Assembly: GCA_022822575.1 (NCBI GenBank)
Contig: JAJEBJ010000199.1
Coordinates: 1-16,110, forward strand
DNA: 16,110 nt
Direction: 5' to 3'
From: Alphaproteobacteria bacterium
GTDB taxonomy: Bacteria > Pseudomonadota > Alphaproteobacteria > SP197
Shown: positions 1 to 5,945 of the stretch, one piece after another
Position numbering within the stretch: position 1 is the stretch's first letter
Layout of the letters: each line of letters starts with the position of its first letter
Position numbers and translations under genes: made by a program
Notes under the pieces: generated by a model
The model's database searches: none
What the model saw: only the letters and a program-made list of their open reading frames with translations
Told to the model about the DNA's origin: nothing

Positions 1-200
1 GATCCGGACGCGCGATCACGCGGACCAGGGTGATGGTTCGGACCGGAAACCGGAAGACGGTCGTGGACACGTTCCGGCATGACGCGTCGGGCTCCCCGGT
101 TCTGCGCGCAGGCCGTCATCGCCAACATCTTCGGGAGCGAAAACACCAGGTAGTCCACCATGCCCCGTGGGACAACGTCCACCTGGAGGCAGGCGTCGTC
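1..200. other. left-edge stretch with no supported gene
   Basis: This stretch lies downstream of the outer-membrane gene that ends at 201. On the minus strand an ATG at 161 opens a frame that runs without a stop to the window edge (53 codons, beginning MVDYLVFSLPKML) behind a GGGG-type purine run. Its later residues look like random high-GC translation, so it could be either the start of a gene cut off by the edge or chance. I see no convincing terminator hairpin with a T-run after the outer-membrane gene. Confidence 0.3.
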
Positions 201-1085
201 TCAGAAGGTGTAGCGCAGCGACAGCCGGACGCCGTGGCTCTTGAGCCTCGCCTTCGTTGGCGCGATATCGAGCGGCAGCGGCTCCCGGCTCCCGTCGCGC
301 CAGACCACCCGGCCCGCACCTCGCCGCGTGCGAATCTCGCCGAGGTCCGTGTAGCGCCAGGCAAGATCGAGGCTGACGCGCTCGTTCAGTGCCATCGCGA
401 ACCCGGCTGTCGCCATCCACGCCATTCCGGTCCGGCTCCCGCCCGGCACGACGGTCGTCGTCGCCGGAAAGGTCATGGTCGTCTGACCGATCCGGGTGTG
501 CACGGTGCCAATTCCTGCACCGATGAACGGAGCGAAGGGGCCGGGTCGGGGGAGTCCCAGCGCGGCGAGATCCACGAAACCGGCGAGCATCCCCGAGACG
601 GACGACAGGTCTGCCGAGACCTCCTGCCGGCGCTCCGGTGCCAGGTAGTTCGCGCGTCCCTCGAAGGAGTAACCGGGGCGGTACTCCACCAGCACCTCGA
701 TACGGGCCGCCCCGGTCTCGTAGCCGAGTCCGAGGTCCACCGAGGCCACGGTCCCGAAGTCCCCCACCGAACGCAGGCGCGCACCGTCACCGCCGGTACC
801 GCAGCCGTAGAGAGCCGCCGGCGTGGTGCTGGTGCAATCGGTGTCGGTAAAGGCTGTCGTCTCCCGCGTGTCGAGGCCAATGCCGCCGCGCAGATAGTAG
901 CTTCCTGCCAGGGCGAGGTCGGAAGCCAGGCACAATCCGGCTGCGAGCACTATGGTCGCGAGTTGCGCGAGGCGCCCGCGTCCACCGGGTGGAACCCAGG
1001 GGAGTGATTGACCCGCGCTGCCGTCCGGGTGTCGGGACAGCGCCAAGACCTCTGCGGAAGCGCGTTTTCCAAAGTTGCAAGACAT
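201..1085 (-). CDS. outer-membrane beta-barrel protein (porin/Opa-like family)
   Basis: Predicted surface protein of 294 residues. A hydrophobic export signal lies at about residues 39-60 and ends LALA before GSYY, where cleavage is likely. The mature part has the alternating hydrophobic/polar strands of small 8-stranded barrels: YYLRGGIGLD near the start, repeated GLGYETG and FIGAGIG strands, a WRYTDLGE segment, and a final strand ending in LRYTF with a C-terminal Phe, the signal read by the BAM machinery. This fits the porin-family/OmpA-like beta-barrel domain seen in alphaproteobacterial surface antigens. The ligand or role is unknown. The region before the signal is unusually long (about 38 residues) and the ATG at 1085 has no clear ribosome site; a TTG at 1046 is an alternative. 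No neighbour explains its job, and it appears to be transcribed alone. Confidence 0.8.
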   Translation of the reverse strand: MSCNFGKRASAEVLALSRHPDGSAGQSLPWVPPGGRGRLAQLATIVLAAGLCLASDLALAGSYYLRGGIGLDTRETTAFTDTDCTSTTPAALYGCGTGGDGARLRSVGDFGTVASVDLGLGYETGAARIEVLVEYRPGYSFEGRANYLAPERRQEVSADLSSVSGMLAGFVDLAALGLPRPGPFAPFIGAGIGTVHTRIGQTTMTFPATTTVVPGGSRTGMAWMATAGFAMALNERVSLDLAWRYTDLGEIRTRRGAGRVVWRDGSREPLPLDIAPTKARLKSHGVRLSLRYTF

Positions 1086-1643
1086 GGTCTACGGATACCA
1101 CGCCCTGCGCCCAGAACCCAAGCCTCTCCAGACATCAGCCAAGGACGCTGACACCCGTTGATGGAAGCCGTCGGCGTTGTCTGATGATTGACCTTGACCC
1201 ATCAATTGTCGCGGCGCCATAGCTGACCGGGCCGTAATTCTAGCGTTGGAAGTATCGCGATTTCCTTCGCAATGGTGACACTCGGCTTGTGCGCGTCGCT
1301 TACCGTTGAATTGGTTGGCATGTACCGCGTATTGACCCGGCATTTCCACCCTGCCGGGCGTTCGCTGCGCCGGGCGACACGTGCCATCGCGGTTGATGCG
1401 CTGTGCGACCGCGCCTTCCATGACTGGTACAGGTTGTGCCCTTTCCGTCACAGCTGCCACGCCTGCGTCTGCCGCTTTGTACGTGCGAACGACCCGGGGC
1501 GCGGGAGCAAGACATCGCTGCGAGGGCCTGGGAACGCGGGAGGACTGTTTCGCGAAATCGCACGATTCGGTTCGATCGGGGCAATCAGGGGCATGACTGG
1601 CATCTGTAGGCAACGACTCGCTCTTCGTGTACCATCGGCACCC
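1086..1643. other. 558-base gap without a supported gene
   Basis: Open frames exist on both strands here, but their translations are rich in Arg, Cys, His and Pro without domain-like hydrophobic patterning, so I do not call them. The stretch would hold the promoter of the leftward outer-membrane gene and of the rightward small membrane gene. A tandem TTGACC TTGACC lies at 1188-1199, with a poor -10-like CATAGC after 18 bases; this is too weak to call a promoter. I found no tmRNA, RNase P or tRNA signature. A degraded gene or a small RNA is possible but cannot be shown from the sequence alone. Confidence 0.35.
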
Positions 1644-1859
1644 ATGGATATGGTCGCCGTCGTCTTCATCACCCTGGGCATCATGATCGTCGGATTCGGG
1701 CTGCTGTCGCTCGCCAACATCCTCAATATGAGCTTCACGGAACACCAGCGCGAGCATGCGGATATCACGAACCCGGCCTTCAGGCAGTCGATGGCGAAGT
1801 TCATGATCATGGGCTTCGTGATCATCGCCATCGGCGTTGTCTTCGCCCTTCTTGCCTGA
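1644..1859 (+). CDS. small two-helix inner-membrane protein, function unknown
   Basis: A 71-residue protein of two hydrophobic helices (about residues 3-27 and 50-70) joined by a polar stretch of about 20 residues containing EHQREHAD. It ends in VVFALLA just before the stop. I do not recognise the family. The frame stays open upstream to 1272, but that upstream translation looks non-coding, so I start at the ATG at 1644; a second ATG two codons later (1650) is an alternative. No clear ribosome site is visible. It converges with the GFA-family gene, the stop codons being 12 bases apart, so it is not part of that operon. A role as a small membrane subunit or stress protein would be a guess. Confidence 0.6.
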   Translation: MDMVAVVFITLGIMIVGFGLLSLANILNMSFTEHQREHADITNPAFRQSMAKFMIMGFVIIAIGVVFALLA

Positions 1860-1871
1860 CGTTCGGCGCTT

Positions 1872-2285
1872 CTATCCCTTGTCCAGGCGGCCACTGCCTC
1901 TTGCGTGGCGGACAAGCGCATCGTCGGTATCGAACCACGCAATGGCTGCCTCGCACCAGACATGCCGGGCGGGCGGCAGGGAATCGGGATCGTCGCAGGT
2001 CCCCGTGTAGAAGTGGATTTCGCCGGGGGCCTCGTACGATTCGTACGTCAACGGCGTCCCGCAGGAAGCACAGAACCCGCGCCTGACGCCGGGTGAGGAT
2101 TCATGGATGGCGCGATCGCCGGACGTGAAGGTCACGGATGAGGCGGCTGCCCCGACAAAGGCCGCAACGGGAGCACCGGTGGCGCGCCGGCAACTCCGGC
2201 AGTGACAGTAGGCCGTCCACAGCGGCGCTGCATCGATGCGATAGCGCACGGCGCCGCACAGACATCCTCCCTTGATCGGCGACAT
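1872..2285 (-). CDS. GFA family (CENP-V/GFA domain) zinc-binding protein
   Basis: Protein of 137 residues spanning one GFA domain, the fold of glutathione-dependent formaldehyde-activating enzyme. Zinc ligands are visible: GGCLCGAV (C8, C10), YCHCRSC (C27, C29, C32) and FCASCGTPL (C72, C75), the spacing typical of the family. Many GFA-domain proteins have no known activity, and true formaldehyde activation is established for few of them. It is the last gene of the leftward operon, three bases after the stop of the TauD-type oxygenase gene. One inferred role is capture of formaldehyde or another aldehyde released by the upstream oxygenases, for example by N-demethylation, but the sequence does not prove it. 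The ATG at 2285 fits the family start. Confidence 0.85.
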   Translation of the reverse strand: MSPIKGGCLCGAVRYRIDAAPLWTAYCHCRSCRRATGAPVAAFVGAAASSVTFTSGDRAIHESSPGVRRGFCASCGTPLTYESYEAPGEIHFYTGTCDDPDSLPPARHVWCEAAIAWFDTDDALVRHARGSGRLDKG

Positions 2286-2288
2286 CGA

Positions 2289-3161
2289 TCAGACGGTCCG
2301 TGACAGGATCTTGGGCAGGCCGCGCACGCTGATCCGCCAGAGAAGGCGGGCGTTTTCCTGCGACGTGGCAAAGGCGATGGGGCTCGCTGCATGCATCGTC
2401 TGCAATGTATCCCAGATGACAAGATCGCCCTGGCGATAGCGGTGGCGGTAGATATGTTCCTCGCGCAGGGCATGGGCCTTCAGCGAATCGAGCAACGCTC
2501 CGGCCTCGCCGGACGCCATGTTCCTGATGGCGTAGGCTCCGTGACCGATTGCGTAGAGCGCCTTCCTGCCGGTGACCGGATGATGCAACACCAGGGGATG
2601 ATGGACCGGGGGCACCCGGCGGTCCTGATCATCGTTGATGATCGGGTTGACCTCGGCTTCGTCCGCCAAGCGGCGGCCACGTCCATACTTGTGCGCCACC
2701 TCGAGGGAATCGATCCTCTCCCTGGTGGCGGCATCAAGGGAATCATAGGCCCCCGCCATGTCGCAGAACTGTGTTTCACCCCCTTCCCGGGGCGCCAGGA
2801 TCGAATAGAGCATGGTGGCACTCGCCGGCACCTCCTCGTAGGACTGGTCGGTGTGCCACAGGGCGGCACCATTGCGGATCTTCGCATCCCTGTCCCGCTC
2901 TTCGGTATTACCCACGGTCATGAGTTCGGGATAGCCCTCCATGCGCATGTGGTCGAGGACATGGGGGATGGGATCGCCCCACAGCCTGCCGAACCAGAGA
3001 AACCGGTCCCTGTCGAGGTCCTGGTCCCTGATGACGACGACGCGATGGGCATGAAGTGCGTCCACGAGGGCGCGCATGACCCGGTCGCCGATGTCGTCGG
3101 CAAGCCGGACTCCGTGAATCTCCGCGCCGAAGGCCGCATCAAGCGGCGACAACGTCACCAT
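2289..3161 (-). CDS. TauD/TfdA-family Fe(II)/2-oxoglutarate dioxygenase
   Basis: Protein of 290 residues, the usual length for TauD/TfdA enzymes, which couple oxidative decarboxylation of 2-oxoglutarate to hydroxylation of a small substrate. The iron triad is visible: LWHTDQSY (H103, D105) and the distal QTMHAAS (H257). R276 in the LLWRISVRG motif is the likely 2-oxoglutarate carboxylate anchor. The N-terminal GAEIHGVRL motif and IRDQDLD are typical. The substrate cannot be read from the sequence; taurine, herbicide-type aryloxyalkanoates and other amines or acids are known in the family. GGAGG five bases before the ATG supports the start at 3161. It lies 49 bases after the cysteine hydrolase gene and almost abuts the GFA gene. 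It is a second oxygenase, distinct from the TmpA-type enzyme of the same operon. Confidence 0.9.
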   Translation of the reverse strand: MVTLSPLDAAFGAEIHGVRLADDIGDRVMRALVDALHAHRVVVIRDQDLDRDRFLWFGRLWGDPIPHVLDHMRMEGYPELMTVGNTEERDRDAKIRNGAALWHTDQSYEEVPASATMLYSILAPREGGETQFCDMAGAYDSLDAATRERIDSLEVAHKYGRGRRLADEAEVNPIINDDQDRRVPPVHHPLVLHHPVTGRKALYAIGHGAYAIRNMASGEAGALLDSLKAHALREEHIYRHRYRQGDLVIWDTLQTMHAASPIAFATSQENARLLWRISVRGLPKILSRTV

Positions 3162-3166
3162 GAAAG

Positions 3167-3171
3167 CCTCC
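3167..3171 (-). promoter_or_regulatory. ribosome binding site of the TauD-type gene
   Basis: GGAGG on the minus strand, five bases before the ATG at 3161. It fixes the start and implies independent initiation inside an operon whose other internal genes mostly rely on overlapping stop and start codons. Confidence 0.7.
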
Positions 3172-3210
3172 AGGATGAAACGCTACCGTGAAGTGATGCT
3201 GGCAACAACG

Positions 3211-3906
3211 TCACAAGTGGCTGTGTGCCGCTTCAAGTGCCTCGATGACATCGCCGCTCTTTGCCAGAGTTCCGAAGACTCCACCGGATGCGCGGATGAG
3301 GTCGATGGCAGCGTCGTGTCGCCGCTGGTTCGCTGCGGCCGTACAGTCTTCGACGACCACGCATTCGATTCCGCGATCCAGGGCCTCGCGCAGCGTAGAC
3401 GTGACACAGCAGTCCGTGGTGAGCCCGACAAGGATCGCCGCCCGGATGTCCCGCGCCCGAAAGTCGGCGCCGATCCCGGTTGTCGCAAAGACCCCGTAGC
3501 TTGCCTTGTCGAACACGTCCTCGCCAGGTGACGGAGCGAGCTCGTCAATGATGTTCCATCCCTCCTCGCCACGGACAAGCGCCCGCCCCAGGGGCCCGGT
3601 GCTGCCGATTGATTCGTTGGCGGCACCGCCAACCTTCCAGGGCTGCAAGTCCGCGAGATCAGGCGCATAGCCTTCGCGTGTGTGGCAGACCGTGAGTCCG
3701 CACTGCCTCGCCGCGTTGAGGACACGGCGAATCGGCTCGACAGGTTGCCTCAGGCGCGCGAGATCGACCCCGAGGCGGTGCATGTAGCCGTTCTCCGCAC
3801 AAAAATCGCGCTGCATGTCGATGACAAGAAGCACCGTGCGCGAGGGATCGAGGTCGCCCCGTTGCGGAAAGCACAGCGGATTGCCAGCAATGACCGGCAT
3901 GATCAC
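3211..3906 (-). CDS. isochorismatase-like cysteine hydrolase, biuret-hydrolase type
   Basis: Amidase of 231 residues in the isochorismatase/nicotinamidase superfamily. The Asp-Lys-Cys triad is visible: VIDMQRDF (D30), FDKASYG (K134) and TTDCCVTS (C167). Segments CHTREGYAPDLADL, GRALVRGEEGW and IIDELAPSPGE closely recall biuret amidohydrolase (BiuH) of rhizobia and related ureido amidases such as RutB, which cut a C-N bond in a carbamoyl or ureido substrate and release ammonia. The exact substrate is inferred and could be another N-carbamoyl compound. The gene overlaps the NIPSNAP stop by four bases as GTGA; an ATG two codons later (3900) is an equally possible start, and neither has a clear ribosome site. 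Its place next to oxygenase genes suggests removal of an amide or ureido group from a pathway intermediate. Confidence 0.87.
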   Translation of the reverse strand: MIMPVIAGNPLCFPQRGDLDPSRTVLLVIDMQRDFCAENGYMHRLGVDLARLRQPVEPIRRVLNAARQCGLTVCHTREGYAPDLADLQPWKVGGAANESIGSTGPLGRALVRGEEGWNIIDELAPSPGEDVFDKASYGVFATTGIGADFRARDIRAAILVGLTTDCCVTSTLREALDRGIECVVVEDCTAAANQRRHDAAIDLIRASGGVFGTLAKSGDVIEALEAAHSHL

Positions 3907-4235
3907 GACCGGCGGTCGGGCGCCGGAAAGAAGCTGGCCGGCGTCATGAGCCGGTTCTCCTGGTTCACCAGGGCGCCAAGTTCCGCACTCCGGGCCAGGT
4001 AGTTCTGCCAGTCCGGGTCCGCCTGCATCGCCTTCCGGCGTGCCTCACGGTCACCGGCATTCTCGTAGACCCAGATGTGGAGAAACTGGTTGGGGTTGCC
4101 GGTCTCGGTGACGAGCCATGCCAGGGGCTGTCCGAGATGCCTCGTCTGCGGCTCCTTGCCAAAGGCCTCATAGAGTTCCATGTGTTTCTTCAGCATGCCG
4201 GGACGGCAGGTGTAGGTTCGCACGTCAAGCAGCAT
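3903..4235 (-). CDS. NIPSNAP family protein
   Basis: Protein of 110 residues forming one NIPSNAP domain, a ferredoxin-like alpha/beta-barrel fold. LLDVRTYTCRPG is the family opening, followed by a FGKE segment, TETGNPNQFLHIWVY and the final ENRLMTPASFF. NIPSNAP proteins have few defined activities in bacteria; dimeric relatives bind or transform small hydrophobic or oxygenated molecules. Two ATGs lie in tandem (4238, 4235); AAGGAG sits seven bases from the second, so I prefer 4235. The start overlaps the end of the HD-domain oxygenase gene by about a dozen bases, and the stop overlaps the hydrolase start by four, so the three are coupled. A chaperone or isomerase step for the oxygenase product is possible but is only inference. 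Confidence 0.83.
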   Translation of the reverse strand: MLLDVRTYTCRPGMLKKHMELYEAFGKEPQTRHLGQPLAWLVTETGNPNQFLHIWVYENAGDREARRKAMQADPDWQNYLARSAELGALVNQENRLMTPASFFPAPDRRS

Positions 4236-4815
4236 CATGCGTCTCCTTGCTCTGGTTTGGCCGGTGTCCCTCCACCAGGCGCTCAATGATTGGGACGAAG
4301 TGCGGGAATCCAGGTGTGTTCATGCCAGGTCGCTTTCCGGCGTCATCCAGAAGTCGCACGGCGATGATCTCATCGAGATGCGGATGTCGGGCAAATCGTT
4401 CAACTTCGTGTGCCCCCATCGGCCCGCCCTGGAGGGAGAGCGAATGGCGTGACGCGTCGCTCAACCGGTCAAGGTAGCCATGCCTGGTGGCCGAGAGATA
4501 ACGCTTGGCCGCCACGTGATGGCGTATGCAATCGGTCACGACTGCAGGAAAGAACCGCTCCACCAGTCGGGCCCCGGTCACTTCGTGGTGGCGGTCCTTG
4601 GTGTCTGTCATGGAGAACATTCCGGAGTCGCCTGCGACATGACCGATGTCATGGAGCAGTGCGCCGACGACGACGGCGTCCTTTCTTCGGCTTCTCTCGG
4701 CAAGAGTGGCGCTCTGCAGCATGTGTTCAGCAACCGTCACGTCCTCGCCAAGGTATTCGACAGCCGCCACCTCTTCGAAGATGGCAGCCAGGCAATCGAT
4801 GATGGCATGGCCCAT
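4225..4815 (-). CDS. tmpB: PhnZ/TmpB-type HD-domain mixed-valent di-iron oxygenase
   Basis: Protein of 196 residues, the size of PhnZ (about 190). PhnZ and TmpB use a mixed-valent di-iron centre and O2 to cleave the C-P bond of a 1-hydroxyphosphonate. Candidate iron ligands are H31 (AEHMLQ), H55-D56 (LLHDIGH), H76, H100 and D157. By recalled numbering they match PhnZ H34, H58-D59, H80, H104 and D161 with a near-constant offset. The Y21xxE24 motif matches the PhnZ Tyr24/Glu27 pair that occupies the iron until substrate binds. SLSLQGGPM and R154 also fit the family. I start at the ATG at 4815 because it forms TGATG with the upstream stop and the frame before it has no family similarity. Partnering with a TmpA-type rather than a PhnY-type oxygenase favours (R)-1-hydroxy-2-(trimethylamino)ethylphosphonate as substrate, giving glycine betaine and phosphate. 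Substrate choice is inferred. Confidence 0.87.
   Translation of the reverse strand: MGHAIIDCLAAIFEEVAAVEYLGEDVTVAEHMLQSATLAERSRRKDAVVVGALLHDIGHVAGDSGMFSMTDTKDRHHEVTGARLVERFFPAVVTDCIRHHVAAKRYLSATRHGYLDRLSDASRHSLSLQGGPMGAHEVERFARHPHLDEIIAVRLLDDAGKRPGMNTPGFPHFVPIIERLVEGHRPNQSKETHDAA
4243..4248 (-). promoter_or_regulatory. ribosome binding site of the NIPSNAP gene
   Basis: AAGGAG on the minus strand inside the 3' end of the upstream HD-domain oxygenase gene. It is four bases from the ATG at 4238 and seven from the ATG at 4235, which favours the second start. Confidence 0.65.
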
Positions 4816-5945
4816 CAGACCAGTACCCGGGGTGTTGCGTGCATCATCGCCTCGTGTGTCGAGCGCAACCCGTCCATATCCGCATAGCAGCCCTGGAGCC
4901 AGCGGTTGCCGACGCCAGTCCACACCGTACGACCGTGAAGGACGCGAGTGTTGTCGACGACAAAGCACTCGCCCGGCTCCAGGCGGAACGAGACCGCCAT
5001 CATCGGGTCGTCGATGATGTCGCCAAGGTGCCGGTAGGCGGCGTACCACAAGGCCATGCGCTCGAATGGCACGTCCCTTACGGCTGCCAGAGACCGGTTG
5101 TTGAACCGCACGCACAGGAGCTCCCCATCGGGCGCAAGTTCGATCAGCGGACGGCGGGCCTCAAGACAGACGCCGTCCTCGCCGCCAAAGGCAAAGCGTG
5201 CGCAGTGATCGGCGAGCACATCGAAGTAATCCTGGTTCTCTTCGCGCAGGCGACGGATGGCGGCAAATCCGTCAATGACCATGCTGTCGCCACCGCTCTG
5301 GGAACTTTCGAGACAGTAAAGCACCTGAACTGTCGGCACCGGATCCCGGTAGGGATTGTCGGTATGGGCCTGAAGGGCCCGTCCGGTGTAGGCAAGATTC
5401 ACCGGGTTCACCTGGTTGCGGACATCGAAGTGCCGGCCATAGTTGGTCTCCCTCACGTGACCGAAGAGATCGACAACGCGAAAGAGCGCACCGGACACTG
5501 CCGGTCCGTTGACCACCCGCGCCACGCCGTAGCGCCGGACGTGGCCCAGCCAGTCGCGCAGTCCCTCGCCGCGCATCTCCAGATCCTCAAGGTTCGCAGC
5601 CGGCACCTCGTCCAGAATCGATCCTGTCCACGTGGTGATCATCGGATCCGTCCAGCCGCGCCCGTCGACCCCTGACCGGTCGTAGGCATTCCGCGCGAGC
5701 CAGGACAACTCGAAGGCGATCGTCCTCATCTCCGGCGCAAAGTCGACCATGAGCATGCCGTCGCTGATCGCCGCCGAGGCGATGCGGAGATCGGACGGGA
5801 TGGCGCCTGGCAAGATCAGCCGCTGACCATTGCCGGGATCACGGGTCTCGGGATCAGATGCATTGTCACGCAGCCAGATGGCGTGGAAGCGCCTGGACCC
5901 CAGGGTCAGGAACGACCCGGAAGGATCGACGCTGACACCCGTCAC
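4815..5945 (-). CDS. tmpA: TmpA/gamma-butyrobetaine-hydroxylase-type 2-oxoglutarate dioxygenase
   Basis: Protein of 376 residues with the two-part layout of gamma-butyrobetaine hydroxylase: a small N-terminal domain (WLRDNASDPETR, about residues 24-35) and a double-stranded beta-helix core. Iron ligands are H194 and D196 (QAHTDNPYRD) and H337 (RVLHGRT). Aligned from memory with human BBOX1, Y169, F173 and Y186 fall on its trimethylammonium cage residues Y177, W181 and Y194. The N-terminal zinc cysteines of the animal enzyme are absent. Overlap by one base with the PhnZ/TmpB-like gene makes TmpA, which hydroxylates 2-(trimethylamino)ethylphosphonate, the best model. A true gamma-butyrobetaine or trimethyllysine hydroxylase is the main alternative. 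The start is a GTG overlapping the aminotransferase-fold gene as GTGA, with no good ribosome site, so coupled translation is likely. Confidence 0.85.
   Translation of the reverse strand: MTGVSVDPSGSFLTLGSRRFHAIWLRDNASDPETRDPGNGQRLILPGAIPSDLRIASAAISDGMLMVDFAPEMRTIAFELSWLARNAYDRSGVDGRGWTDPMITTWTGSILDEVPAANLEDLEMRGEGLRDWLGHVRRYGVARVVNGPAVSGALFRVVDLFGHVRETNYGRHFDVRNQVNPVNLAYTGRALQAHTDNPYRDPVPTVQVLYCLESSQSGGDSMVIDGFAAIRRLREENQDYFDVLADHCARFAFGGEDGVCLEARRPLIELAPDGELLCVRFNNRSLAAVRDVPFERMALWYAAYRHLGDIIDDPMMAVSFRLEPGECFVVDNTRVLHGRTVWTGVGNRWLQGCYADMDGLRSTHEAMMHATPRVLV

Noticed and set aside
30..1007. Long plus-strand open frame over the outer-membrane gene
   Set aside because: Its translation is Arg/His-rich without domain pattern, whereas the opposite strand encodes a clean beta-barrel with a signal peptide and C-terminal Phe.
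1188..1223. Possible promoter from TTGACC (1194-1199) and CATAGC (1218-1223)
   Set aside because: The -10 match is poor, the spacer is 18 bases and no gene starts at a sensible distance downstream on that strand.
1272..1643. In-frame extension of the small membrane protein
   Set aside because: The upstream part is Arg/Cys/His-rich and irregular; the hydrophobic protein begins cleanly at 1644.
4816..5115. N-terminal extension of the HD-domain oxygenase
   Set aside because: It lies wholly within the TmpA-like gene, has no family homology, and the ATG at 4815 gives the normal PhnZ length.
4225..5945. PhnY-PhnZ (2-aminoethylphosphonate) assignment
   Set aside because: The HD enzyme alone would fit PhnZ, but its partner is the longer gamma-butyrobetaine-hydroxylase type with an aromatic cage rather than the shorter PhnY type.
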